Assembly (NCBI GenBank): GCA_028704435.1
Contig: JAQWFL010000004.1
Location: forward strand, 51,254-115,253
DNA from: Anaerostipes sp.
GTDB taxonomy: Bacteria > Bacillota > Clostridia > Lachnospirales > Lachnospiraceae
Direction of reading: 5' to 3'
Length of the DNA stretch: 64,000 bases
The position numbers and the translations under genes are program-made. This document shows, piece by piece, positions 1 through 8,522 of the stretch. The notes beneath the pieces were generated by a model, which saw only the letters and a list, made by a program, of their open reading frames with translations, ran no database searches and had not been told where the DNA came from. Numbering within the stretch: the first letter of the stretch is position 1; each line of letters starts with the position of its first letter.

Positions 1-1649
1 CGGAAGTCGATTTTGTTTTTGAAGAATGCAGCGCCGGTGACAAGCAGCTTCCATACATGAAAGTTTTAGCAGACAATGGCTCTCTGCCGGATATATTCCT
101 GACGAATCAGACCATTCCGGCAAATGATTTCTTATATGACCTTGGCGGTGAAAGCTATGCCGGCAGATATAATTTATCGTCCCTACAGGCGAGTACAGTC
201 GAGGGACACTTATATCAGATTCCAGTAAGCAACACAACATTCGGTATTGCCTACAACAAAGATTTATTTAAGCAGAATGGATGGAGTGTTCCATCCACAT
301 TAGAGGAACTGTATACTTTATGCGATACGATTTCTGCAACAGGCATCAGACCGCTGGTCACTTGCATGAAATATTACACAACCGTGGAATCATTGCTGTT
401 CGGGCTGAGTTATGATAAAACATTTGCCTCTGCTGAAAAGCGGAATACATACAATCGTTTTGTGGAAGGAAAGACTTCCAGTGCGAACATTATGCAGCCT
501 TGCAGTGACGTATTAAAAAATCTTTACAAAAAAGGGATTGTCACAGCAGATGATTTTAATTCCAGTGCAACAACCAATCGTCAAGATCTGTATGATGGTA
601 AGATTGCAATGATGCCTTGTAACCTTGACATTATTGAACTGGTGGAATCAGAAAAACCGAATGCCAAAATTGGCTTTATTGGTTTTCCTACAACGGAGGC
701 TGACCAGCGGATTATGCAGGTGGTCCCTGGCGTGAATATTTCCGTTAATAAGACGTCAATGGAAAATGAAACCAAAAAAGATATCATCAATTCTACCCTT
801 GATTATATCAGTACAAATAAAGGTCAGGATGCAGTCTTCCAAGTGATTTCCGGTGTCAGCACGTTAACTTCCTATCAGCAGAATATCACGGCAATATCGC
901 AGGATGTCTCTGATTGCATTAAGGATGGAAATATTTTCTTTGCAAAATACTTTGGAAGTGATGCGATTCTTCCTACCATTCAGCAATATGCATCCGGCAA
1001 GATTTTCTCTAAAAAACTAACCGCAGCAATCGATAAAGCTGCGGAAAACAACGATCCTTTTAAAGCGTTGTCAGAAGCTCCAATTGGAACGGCCAGTGAA
1101 ACATTCACGGTATTGGATACCAGCAACTACAATGCAGATGTTCTTCGTGATGCTACTGGTGCAGAGATTGCACTTGTACCAAATAAGAGTTTCTATTGCG
1201 GAAATATCGCACAGATTTTTAAAGGTGACATTGTGCTGCCGGAGCGTTTCACACAAAAAGGAATTGATGGCGATGCACAATTGACGACCTATGAGATCAC
1301 CGGCAAAAAACTGAAAGAACTTTTAGAGCACCCAATCATTGCCGGCAATGGGACGAACATTCTGTATGGGGTGTCAGGTCTGAAGGTGACCTATGCTCCG
1401 TGGGCAGAAGAGGATAAAAATGTGATTTCGGTTGCACTTGCAGATGGCACAGAGATTGATGACAGTAAAACCTATACTGTTGCAGCGTGGCCAAAAGCCA
1501 TTGATAAAACCTATATTTCCGATATTGCTCAGACCTTTGAGGATGCTGGTAAAAATCAGGACTTGATGGCAGCAGCAATAAAAAAAGCGGGGACGATTGC
1601 CCCAGCAAAAGATGGCAGAATTACATTGGAATGGGATACGGACAAATAA
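1..1649 (+). CDS. Extracellular solute-binding protein with 5'-nucleotidase-like C-terminal domain (5'-partial)
   Basis: The reading frame is open to the left window edge, so the N-terminus and any signal peptide are missing; the first internal Met is at base 57. The first ~330 visible residues read like a family 1 ABC sugar-binding protein (YNKDLFKQNGW, the P-S-T-L-E-E-L stretch, later GFPTTE). The last ~180 residues resemble the 5'-nucleotidase C-terminal domain: a Ser-Phe-Tyr-Cys-Gly-Asn stretch, then TYEITGKKLKELLEHPI and a Tyr-Gly-Val-Ser-Gly-Leu stretch, ending in ITLEW. The catalytic metallophosphatase half of a 5'-nucleotidase is absent. It is probably extracellular; sugar sensing or import is inferred from the first domain only. 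No partner permease is visible, and the upstream neighbours are outside the window. Confidence 0.7.
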   Translation, partial: EVDFVFEECSAGDKQLPYMKVLADNGSLPDIFLTNQTIPANDFLYDLGGESYAGRYNLSSLQASTVEGHLYQIPVSNTTFGIAYNKDLFKQNGWSVPSTLEELYTLCDTISATGIRPLVTCMKYYTTVESLLFGLSYDKTFASAEKRNTYNRFVEGKTSSANIMQPCSDVLKNLYKKGIVTADDFNSSATTNRQDLYDGKIAMMPCNLDIIELVESEKPNAKIGFIGFPTTEADQRIMQVVPGVNISVNKTSMENETKKDIINSTLDYISTNKGQDAVFQVISGVSTLTSYQQNITAISQDVSDCIKDGNIFFAKYFGSDAILPTIQQYASGKIFSKKLTAAIDKAAENNDPFKALSEAPIGTASETFTVLDTSNYNADVLRDATGAEIALVPNKSFYCGNIAQIFKGDIVLPERFTQKGIDGDAQLTTYEITGKKLKELLEHPIIAGNGTNILYGVSGLKVTYAPWAEEDKNVISVALADGTEIDDSKTYTVAAWPKAIDKTYISDIAQTFEDAGKNQDLMAAAIKKAGTIAPAKDGRITLEWDTDK

Positions 1650-1659
1650 ATAAAACCAT

Positions 1660-1698
1660 AAGCACTACTGTGTCATTTTAGGCATAGCGGTGCTTTTT
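1660..1698 (+). terminator. Rho-independent terminator after the solute-binding protein
   Basis: AAGCAC pairs with GTGCTT across a short imperfect stem, followed by a run of five T. It lies directly after the stop codon at 1649 and before the flippase gene. Confidence 0.7.
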
Positions 1699-1777
1699 GT
1701 ATCTCTGAATATCGCTTATTAAAACAAAAATGGTTTAAATATGATATACTATTGACTAAAAAAGGAGATAAGGTCAA

Positions 1778-3400
1778 ATGAGAAGTCAAAAAAGCAGCGT
1801 CATAAAACAAGCAAGTATACTAGTTATCGCAGGAATTCTATGCCGTATTATTGGTATTCTGTATCGCAGTCCTTTGACCGCCGTCATCGGAAACGAAGGA
1901 AATGGATACTATAGTGTCGCATATAATATTTATACTATTATATTACTTATTTCCTCTTATAGCATTCCTACTGCCATCTCAAAGGAGATGTCACAAAGAA
2001 TTGCTCTGGATGATTATAAAAATGCATATAAGATTTTCAAGTGTTCTCTTCTCTACGTTCTTGCTATTGGAGGATTATTTAGTGTGTTCACTTATACATG
2101 TTCTGATATATTAGTAGGCAGCAATTCATCTTCTGTTTTAAAGATATTTGCACCTTGTATCTTGCTATCTGGAATTCTTGGAACATTTCGTGGGTTCTTT
2201 CAGGCACATAATTCCATGGTACAGACATCGGTTTCCCAAATTATTGAACAACTTGCCAATGCTATTTTTAGCATCGGTGTTGCATACTTTTTTATTCAGT
2301 CTTATACAGGAAATAATTCCACAGTAACTGCAATCAAAGGTGCTATGGGAAGTGCCACTGGAACATGCCTTGGTGTTATATTTGGCTTGCTTTTTATGAT
2401 GGTTGCCTTTGCTAAAAATAGGTCTTTTATAAAAGAAAAATCAGCCACAAAATCTATGCATGTGCTAAGTACCAAACACATTTTCAAGATTATTATTCTT
2501 ACTATTTCACCTATTATATTAAGCACTTTTATTTATAACTTTAGTACAACTTTGAACCAAACACTTTATACCAAAGTCATGTTCTTTATAAAAGGGATTT
2601 CTGAATCGCAAATTGCAAAAGATTATGGTGTCTTTGCCGGAAAAGTTATTGTCATTCAAAACATTCCCATTGCCATTGCATCTTCTATTTCCACTGCAGT
2701 AATTCCTAGTATCGCTGGAAGTTATGCCAGTGGAAATCACAGTATTTTATTTGCTAAAATAAAGAATATTCTATGGATGATTACTTATATTTCTATCCCC
2801 TCTGCTGTAGGTATCTTTGTTTTATCTCGCCCATTGATGCTGTTATTATTTCCTCAACTTGAAACACTAGAATTGTCAGTGCATCTACTTATGTTTATCA
2901 GTATTTCTATTATTTTTTATTCCATTTCCACTGTTACAAATGGAATCTTACAGGCACTTGGGGAGGTAAAAGTGCCTGTTAAAAATGCATTCATTGCACT
3001 TATTCTACAAACGATTGTTTTAGTCTTTCTTTTATTATTTACATCCTATGACTTATACGCTATGGGAATTTCTACGATTTTGTATTCTATGATTATGTGT
3101 ATTTTAAATCAAGTTGCTTTAAAAAAATTTTTAAATAAAACATTGGATATCCAAAACTCTATTCTAAAACTTCTTTTCATATCTTGCTTTATGGGACTTA
3201 CTGTTTTTTCTAGTTATAAAGGTATTTATTTCTTGTTAAAGTCAAATATTATTTCACTTGCTTTCTCTGTTTTATTTGGCACCCTGATCTACTTCGCACT
3301 CTCTATCAAACAAGACCTCTTGGATGCAAAACTATTACAAAGTCTTCCTTTTGGGAATTCTCTTATTTCTATTTTAAAAGCTCTACACATTACAAAATAA
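1778..3400 (+). CDS. Lipid/oligosaccharide flippase of the MurJ/SpoVB (MOP) family
   Basis: A 540-residue, very hydrophobic protein with about 14 predicted membrane segments. The N-terminus (ASILVIAGILCRIIGILYR, then NEGNGYYSVAYNIY) is typical of the SpoVB/YtgP branch of polysaccharide flippases, which move lipid-linked cell-wall precursors across the membrane. A good ribosome binding site (AAAGGAGATAAGG) precedes the ATG. It appears to be a single-gene unit with terminators on both sides. Whether it serves lipid II, a sporulation step or another polymer cannot be told from the sequence; the family includes all three. Confidence 0.82.
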   Translation: MRSQKSSVIKQASILVIAGILCRIIGILYRSPLTAVIGNEGNGYYSVAYNIYTIILLISSYSIPTAISKEMSQRIALDDYKNAYKIFKCSLLYVLAIGGLFSVFTYTCSDILVGSNSSSVLKIFAPCILLSGILGTFRGFFQAHNSMVQTSVSQIIEQLANAIFSIGVAYFFIQSYTGNNSTVTAIKGAMGSATGTCLGVIFGLLFMMVAFAKNRSFIKEKSATKSMHVLSTKHIFKIIILTISPIILSTFIYNFSTTLNQTLYTKVMFFIKGISESQIAKDYGVFAGKVIVIQNIPIAIASSISTAVIPSIAGSYASGNHSILFAKIKNILWMITYISIPSAVGIFVLSRPLMLLLFPQLETLELSVHLLMFISISIIFYSISTVTNGILQALGEVKVPVKNAFIALILQTIVLVFLLLFTSYDLYAMGISTILYSMIMCILNQVALKKFLNKTLDIQNSILKLLFISCFMGLTVFSSYKGIYFLLKSNIISLAFSVLFGTLIYFALSIKQDLLDAKLLQSLPFGNSLISILKALHITK

Positions 3401-3425
3401 GACGGTGTAATAACTACACCGCCTT
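3399..3425. terminator. Bidirectional terminator between convergent genes
   Basis: CGGTGTA / TACACCG stem with flanking AAG/CTT pairs and a 5-base loop. It separates the plus-strand flippase from the minus-strand PTS operon and is followed by T-rich sequence on both strands. Confidence 0.7.
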
Positions 3426-3443
3426 ATCCTATTTTCAATAGTA

Positions 3444-3722
3444 TTAAATTGTTAGACTAATCTTGTCTACATTCGCTTTTCCACGTTTGACTCCAAGACC
3501 TACAACGATGCACCCAAGAGCAGCAAGAACCATCATAATAATACAAACGATTCCAAGCACCGTAAAAGCCGTTCCGGTCATTCCCTGGATTGCCCAATAC
3601 GCTAACACTAACATAACGGAGGATAGGATGATTAGGTTTCTCATCCATTTTTGTAAATTGTGCAACATATGGGTCTGTAATTCTATTTCTTTTATTCTTT
3701 CTTCTCTTGTTTGTGCATTCAT
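3444..3722 (-). CDS. Small two-helix membrane protein at the end of the mannose-family PTS operon
   Basis: A 92-residue protein with a charged N-terminal ~27 residues and two hydrophobic segments (about 29-46 and 53-75), ending in a basic tail. SD AAGGAGA is 6 bases from the ATG. It lies 29 bp after the IID gene and before the operon's terminator, so it is probably co-transcribed with the transporter. I do not recognise the family; it is not a PTS domain and is shorter than DUF956 proteins that often accompany mannose PTS. A transporter accessory role is only suggested by position. Confidence 0.6.
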   Translation of the reverse strand: MNAQTREERIKEIELQTHMLHNLQKWMRNLIILSSVMLVLAYWAIQGMTGTAFTVLGIVCIIMMVLAALGCIVVGLGVKRGKANVDKISLTI

Positions 3723-3751
3723 TGTAATCTCCTTTTCATATATTGTCTCGC

Positions 3752-4591
3752 TTAGTAAGACAATCCAGGATTAAAGAATCCAACTGCAACACCGACAAAA
3801 GCGATGACTACAAGTAATAACATAACCATTAATGGATTCATACGTTTCTTTGACATTAACCACCAGCATAAGATAACAAAAATTGCTGTTAGCATATTTG
3901 GATAAACCGCATCTAACTTCTCCTGCAATACCAAAAATGCCTTTCCTGCTGAGTTCTTTAATTGGAATGAGGTTGTAACACTAACCCATGTTGCAGCTAC
4001 TGCTCCGATTACCATAGTTCCTAACATTACGATAGATTCACGAATGGCAGTTGCCTGTTCTCCAACCAATAAATCAACCGCTTTTCCACCTAGTTCATAT
4101 CCTTTAAAATATAATAATTTCATACCAAAGTATGCAATTAAATTCCATACAATAATATAGAAAATTGCTCCAACTGGAGAACCGCCAGTTGATAATCCTA
4201 ATCCAATTCCCAATAATACTGGGATTAAAGTTCCTACGACTAAAGAATCACCAATACCTGCTAAAGGTCCCATTAAACCAGCACGAAGACCATTGATTGT
4301 CTCAGCGTCTACGTCTTCATTTCCATTTGCTTTTGCTTCTTCCAATCCTGCTGTAATACCTACAACAACGGATCCAACTTGTGGCTCTGTGTTAAAAAAT
4401 GCTGTATATGTATTCATTGCTTCTTTTTGATCTTCTTTTTTATCATATAGTTCTTCCACCAATGGCAACATTGCACATAAGTAACCAAAAGTTTGCATAT
4501 GTTCTTGTGAGAAACATGTCAAGTTTCCATAATACCACTCATGAAAGGATCTCATTAACGCTTTTTTTGAAAGCTTCTTTTCTCCAGCCAT
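3752..4591 (-). CDS. PTS mannose/fructose/sorbose family IID component
   Basis: IID membrane subunit of a mannose-class phosphotransferase system. The start is placed at the ATG giving MAGEKKLSKKALMRSF because GAGGAGGAAAT sits just upstream, inside the 3' end of the IIC gene; a longer reading frame to 4675 would overlap IIC and lacks the family N-terminus. Family marks include HEWYYGNLTCFSQEHMQTFG, MNTYTAFFNTEP, and a G-L-M-G-P-L-A-G-I-G-D-S loop (the IID signature). The C-terminus carries several helices. Together with IIC it forms the sugar channel; the substrate is not deducible. Confidence 0.92.
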   Translation of the reverse strand: MAGEKKLSKKALMRSFHEWYYGNLTCFSQEHMQTFGYLCAMLPLVEELYDKKEDQKEAMNTYTAFFNTEPQVGSVVVGITAGLEEAKANGNEDVDAETINGLRAGLMGPLAGIGDSLVVGTLIPVLLGIGLGLSTGGSPVGAIFYIIVWNLIAYFGMKLLYFKGYELGGKAVDLLVGEQATAIRESIVMLGTMVIGAVAATWVSVTTSFQLKNSAGKAFLVLQEKLDAVYPNMLTAIFVILCWWLMSKKRMNPLMVMLLLVVIAFVGVAVGFFNPGLSY

Positions 4592-4592
4592 A

Positions 4593-5441
4593 CTATATTT
4601 CCTCCTCATCGTCATCAAAATCTCCACCTGCCGCGGCGGCTTTCTTTGCTTTAATTCCAACCATCTTAAGTTCATAATTTAAAATTGCAAACATTGCTGC
4701 CACAACTGCTGCAGATACAAGGTTTAATCCCATTCCTGCTGCCAATGTAAATCCAAAGAAAAATGGAATAAAATCTAATGCTTTTTCTACTACTTGCTTT
4801 AACAAAATTGCAATTCCCACACAAGGTAATAAGCTACCAACTGTAAATAATGTTTTCATTGCTAACCCATCCATTGGTAAGTTTGCCTTAATTGCATTTA
4901 CAACTGGCACACCTAATTTACACATAACCAAAGCAGGAACAAAACTACATACGATATGAGAAATCCAAGGTAAAAATTTATTTACGATGTATAACTTTTT
5001 AAAGTCACCCTTTTCAACTGCACTCCATCCCATATGCTGCCATACTAAGTTGATTGTTGCTGTTCCGTAAAATAATACAGTTCCTAATGTACCTACCATA
5101 GTACCAAATGATGTTGCCATTCCAATTCCTTTTGCAGATGCAGGATTAAGTCCATAAGAGTTTAATGCAAGCATTGCAAGAGGAATACCAATATAAGATA
5201 CCGCACGTACATCTGCTGATACGGTTCCTCCTGGTGTAACTAATGCAATATAAACAACTTGCATTGCAGCTCCAACTAAAATTCCTGATTGTATATCTCC
5301 TAAAATAATTCCACATACGAGACCAGCTACTAATGGTCGTCCCAAGGTATAGTTACCGAATGAAGTACCACCAAGACCTGGCATACTTGACAAACAGGCA
5401 AACAATCCTAATAATGCTGCTTGTATCCAATTAATTGTCAT
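4593..5441 (-). CDS. PTS mannose/fructose/sorbose family IIC component
   Basis: Membrane sugar-translocating subunit. Features are the N-terminal WIQAALLGLFACLSSMPG, the conserved G-R-P-L-V-A-G-L-V-C-G-I-I-L-G-D segment and many hydrophobic helices; the C-terminus is acidic (DFDDDEEE). A GTG nine bases earlier (5450) is in frame, but the ATG at 5441 is better spaced from AGGATAGGTG. It sits 19 bp after the IIB gene and abuts IID, so IIA-IIB-IIC-IID form one operon read leftwards. Confidence 0.92.
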   Translation of the reverse strand: MTINWIQAALLGLFACLSSMPGLGGTSFGNYTLGRPLVAGLVCGIILGDIQSGILVGAAMQVVYIALVTPGGTVSADVRAVSYIGIPLAMLALNSYGLNPASAKGIGMATSFGTMVGTLGTVLFYGTATINLVWQHMGWSAVEKGDFKKLYIVNKFLPWISHIVCSFVPALVMCKLGVPVVNAIKANLPMDGLAMKTLFTVGSLLPCVGIAILLKQVVEKALDFIPFFFGFTLAAGMGLNLVSAAVVAAMFAILNYELKMVGIKAKKAAAAGGDFDDDEEEI

Positions 5442-5460
5442 AATATTCACCTATCCTTTT

Positions 5461-5958
5461 CTATTTGTATCCAAATTGTCCTCTAAATTTTTCCCAAGAT
5501 CCAATGGATGCTTCTTTTACCAATGCAAATTCGATTTCATATCCCTCTTGATTGATTTTTTCTAAAGCATCTGCTTCTGGCTGGGTAATAGATTGATTAT
5601 TTCCTAGTTTTGTTGCACCATCTCTGTCATTGCACGGACCGATGATTACTTTTCTAATATCACTTGGTACAAATCCATCTTCAACTAAGATTTTTTCCAT
5701 CATAATTGAATCCTTTGTAATCAAAAAATATCTATCTTTGCTGTCTAAAACTTTTTGACATTTTTTCTTCCAGTCTTCGTATGTCCATACAAATGTTTTT
5801 TTACTGCTTGCACTTTTGTAAGCTGCTTTTAATGCAGGGGTTGTTGCTGCCTTATCATTGACTGCAATCAATCCATCACATGGGTATTCAAGTGACCATC
5901 TTGTTACTGTTTGACCATGAATCATACGGTCATCCACTCTTAAAAATGAAATTGACAT
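5461..5958 (-). CDS. PTS mannose/fructose/sorbose family IIB component
   Basis: A 165-residue cytoplasmic phosphotransfer protein. The N-terminus FLRVDDRMIHGQTVTRW carries the phosphorylated His of the family (His14), which passes phosphate from IIA to the incoming sugar. The GPCNDRDGATKLG and FALVKEASIGSWEKF stretches are also family-like. SD AGGAGGAG precedes the ATG. It lies 11 bp downstream of IIA in the same operon. The sorbose/mannose/fructose subtype cannot be separated by eye. Confidence 0.93.
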   Translation of the reverse strand: MSISFLRVDDRMIHGQTVTRWSLEYPCDGLIAVNDKAATTPALKAAYKSASSKKTFVWTYEDWKKKCQKVLDSKDRYFLITKDSIMMEKILVEDGFVPSDIRKVIIGPCNDRDGATKLGNNQSITQPEADALEKINQEGYEIEFALVKEASIGSWEKFRGQFGYK

Positions 5959-5969
5959 AAGTTCTCCTC

Positions 5970-6395
5970 CTAAATATCCTCATCGTCATGATCTTCTATG
6001 ACGAATTCCTTTATTGCATTTTTACCTTCTTCCAGTAATTGAATCTTTAATTCTGTAGTATCCATACTGTCTTTCATAAGTACCGCTGTAAGTGCCATTG
6101 CTAAATTCATTCCACCAAACACAACTGTCTTTCCTAAAAATCCTGCACTTGAAAGTTCATTCACTGCATTTGTAAGAGGAGATCCACCAACAATGTCTCC
6201 TAGAAGAATCACTTCATCCTCTTGTGTAAAGGGTGCGATGATTTCCTTGAATTTTGCTGAAAATGTATCCCCATCCATTCCATCTTCCAGACCAATGCTT
6301 TTTACATCTTCTCTTTTTCCTCCAGCCAACATTTCTAAGACACTTTGAAGTCCAGTACTAAATGTTCCATGGCTGACTAATACAACGTATTTCAT
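5970..6395 (-). CDS. PTS mannose-family IIA component
   Basis: A 141-residue cytoplasmic protein and the first gene of the PTS operon. VVLVSHGTFSTGL contains the HPr-phosphorylated histidine (His9). The LLGDIVGGSPLTNAV stretch matches the IIA-Man fold. SD AAAGGAGAAG lies just upstream. A terminator ends the sensory operon only ~60 bp upstream, so the PTS genes need their own promoter in that short gap; I do not see a strong -35/-10 pair there, which fits activation by the neighbouring two-component system (inference). Confidence 0.92.
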   Translation of the reverse strand: MKYVVLVSHGTFSTGLQSVLEMLAGGKREDVKSIGLEDGMDGDTFSAKFKEIIAPFTQEDEVILLGDIVGGSPLTNAVNELSSAGFLGKTVVFGGMNLAMALTAVLMKDSMDTTELKIQLLEEGKNAIKEFVIEDHDDEDI

Positions 6396-6453
6396 CCTCT
6401 TCTCCTTTCTTTTCCTCGTCTCTTATTTACAAATTTATCTTATCAATCTGCAC

Positions 6454-6500
6454 AAAAAAAGACATCTGCAGATTGTCATAACTTTCAATCTACAAATGTC
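6454..6500 (-). terminator. Strong terminator between the sugar-sensing operon and the PTS operon
   Basis: A 15-bp stem with two mismatches (GACATcTGcAGATTG against CAATCTaCAaATGTC) and a 10-base loop, followed on the minus strand by seven T. It ends the operon of binding proteins and two-component genes. A T-run on the other side makes it look bidirectional, but no plus-strand gene needs it. Confidence 0.85.
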
Positions 6501-6535
6501 ATTTTTTTATTAAATAATATTACATTTGTCATATT

Positions 6536-7849
6536 CTATTCATTTAAGCTTTGATCCACTTCCTGTTTTAACCGAAGCAGCCCATCATCAATATCTCCCT
6601 GAGAATTTAAAATATATTGAATTTCCTGATCCATTTCCTGATACACCGCGTAATAATTTTTAAATTTAGGTTCTATTACCGCCTGCTCCATAATCTCATT
6701 TAACAAAGAGAGTTTTACACTTCCATCCTGAGATACTTCCTTTTGCAATATCTTCTCTGTGGCTTTTGACTGATTCACTTCTTTTAACGGAGAAATTCCC
6801 TGTGCGTCCCTTAAAATTTTTTGCTGTGTCTTTTGATTGTATGTGAGCATCTTTAAAAAATTCCACGCTTCTTTTTGATATTTCGTTGAATTTCCAATTC
6901 CCATTACCAGACTTTCCACCTCAGAAATATTCTTTCCATTGGAACCCGCTGGAAGCTTAATACAGTCCCAATCAAATTTTGAATATTTCTTTAATCTCCA
7001 TGGATATGGCTTATATGTTTTATACTCTGCAAATGTCATAGGACGAAACGCAACTTTTCCTGTATCAAAATCATTGGATGTAGCCTTTTGATTCCCAGAA
7101 ATCTCATTAATCTTAGATGTAAATTTAATCGCTTCTTTTACATTTGTATTGGTCAAATTACTACTACTCCCATCCTTTGAAAACAGCTCACCTCCGTTGG
7201 TCACCACAGAATTTTTCCAACTGTAATCATATACACCAAATTGATCTATGAGTCCATCACCATTTGTGTCCTTTGTCACTTTTTTGCATATACCATAGAA
7301 TTCATTCCAAGACCAGTCACCTTTTGGTATTTGAATTCCTTCTTTCTTTAATAATGTTTTATTTATAAACATCATCGTTGGCACACTCTCATAGGGAAGT
7401 GCATATTGACTTCCTTCATATTCTCCATCTGCATAAGCACTGGCATAATATTTGGATTTATCAAACTTATCATCGCTTTTTATAAGCTGATCTAAATTAA
7501 GCAAGAGTCCAATAGATGCAAAGGTCGCTGTATCCTCTGACAAAACCATCATAACATCCGGTGTTTTTCCCTTTAATGCCTGTTCTGACAACCATTCAGA
7601 ATAATCATCTTTTAAGATACCACTGGTATATTTCACTTTTACATTTGGATATTTCTTTTCATACTCAGCAATTGTTTCATCAATAATCTTATAGTAATCG
7701 TCATTGGGAACATCCCACTGACTGCCTGCATACATGGCAAATTGGAGCGTCACAGGCTTTGTTTCCCTGTGATAAATATATAAAATACTTCCGCAAAAAA
7801 CCACGAATAAGACAGCTCCCAAAATCCCATTTCGCTTCCATTTATTCAT
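6536..7849 (-). CDS. Membrane-anchored extracellular solute-binding protein (family 1, sensory)
   Basis: The N-terminal helix (residues ~6-25 from the ATG at 7849) has no lipobox and probably acts as an anchor. It is followed by an ABC-type sugar-binding domain (EYEKKYPNVKVKY, TPDVMMVLSEDTATFA, GVYDYSWKNSVV, AWNFLKMLTY). The start at 7849 is chosen because GGAGG sits 8 bases upstream and the ATG overlaps the stop of the response regulator gene (ATGAATAA), giving translational coupling; an earlier in-frame codon lies inside that gene. No ABC permease or ATPase is nearby, so it more likely presents sugar to the adjacent histidine kinase than serves import (inference). Confidence 0.8.
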   Translation of the reverse strand: MNKWKRNGILGAVLFVVFCGSILYIYHRETKPVTLQFAMYAGSQWDVPNDDYYKIIDETIAEYEKKYPNVKVKYTSGILKDDYSEWLSEQALKGKTPDVMMVLSEDTATFASIGLLLNLDQLIKSDDKFDKSKYYASAYADGEYEGSQYALPYESVPTMMFINKTLLKKEGIQIPKGDWSWNEFYGICKKVTKDTNGDGLIDQFGVYDYSWKNSVVTNGGELFSKDGSSSNLTNTNVKEAIKFTSKINEISGNQKATSNDFDTGKVAFRPMTFAEYKTYKPYPWRLKKYSKFDWDCIKLPAGSNGKNISEVESLVMGIGNSTKYQKEAWNFLKMLTYNQKTQQKILRDAQGISPLKEVNQSKATEKILQKEVSQDGSVKLSLLNEIMEQAVIEPKFKNYYAVYQEMDQEIQYILNSQGDIDDGLLRLKQEVDQSLNE

Positions 7850-8522
7850 GAGGAAATCCTCCACTGTTTTTCCCAATTCTGCTTTGCACTTCCCAGATTG
7901 CTAACTGGGTTCTATCTCTTAGATTTAATTTGCTTAAGATACTGCTCAGGTAATTTCGAATGGTTCCTTCCGATAAATTTAACTTACCAGAAATCTCTTT
8001 ATTTGACATTCCACATCCCACCAGATGACAAACTTGATGTTCTGTATCATTTAACTCATCTACATTTTCTGCTGTAATTTCCATGTCATAATTAATTTGA
8101 GCCATTTCCGAAAATAAATGCACAACCTTTGATGCTATGTCTGGATTAATCATGGCTCCACCCTTATGTACCGTACGAATGGCTGCCCCTAATTCCTCCA
8201 TAGAAATACCTTTTAACAAGTATCCACTGGCTCCATATTTTAATGCGCGATACACAAATTCATCATCATCAAATGTTGTTAATATAATAATCTTGACTTG
8301 AGGATAATTGTCTTTGATAATCTGCGTACATTGCACCCCATCCATCTCAGGCATACGAATATCCATAAGGACAACATCTGGTTTCTGCTTTCTAATAAGT
8401 TCAATAACTTCACGCCCATCCTTTGCCGTTCCTATTACCTCTATATCCTCTTTTGTCCCTAATATGATCTCAAGACTCTGTCTGATTAATTGCTGATCAT
8501 CTGCTATTAAAACTTTAATCAT
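7842..8522 (-). CDS. NarL/FixJ-type response regulator
   Basis: Receiver domain at the N-terminus (IADDQQ acidic pocket, VVLMDIRMPEMDG with phospho-acceptor Asp54, then a Thr and a Lys-Gly switch region), followed by a LuxR-type helix-turn-helix at the C-terminus (GMSNKEISGKLNLSEGTIRNY). The ATG at 8522 overlaps the kinase stop codon and follows GGGGTG; the GTG at 8531 is less likely. It is the partner of the histidine kinase immediately upstream. The adjacent mannose-family PTS is the obvious target, although no binding site was identified. Confidence 0.9.
   Translation of the reverse strand: MIKVLIADDQQLIRQSLEIILGTKEDIEVIGTAKDGREVIELIRKQKPDVVLMDIRMPEMDGVQCTQIIKDNYPQVKIIILTTFDDDEFVYRALKYGASGYLLKGISMEELGAAIRTVHKGGAMINPDIASKVVHLFSEMAQINYDMEITAENVDELNDTEHQVCHLVGCGMSNKEISGKLNLSEGTIRNYLSSILSKLNLRDRTQLAIWEVQSRIGKNSGGFPHE

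Noticed and set aside
6396..6460. Sigma-54 promoter for the mannose-family PTS
   Set aside because: Many such PTS operons use sigma-54 with a LevR activator, but I see no GG-N10-GC element here and no LevR gene nearby.
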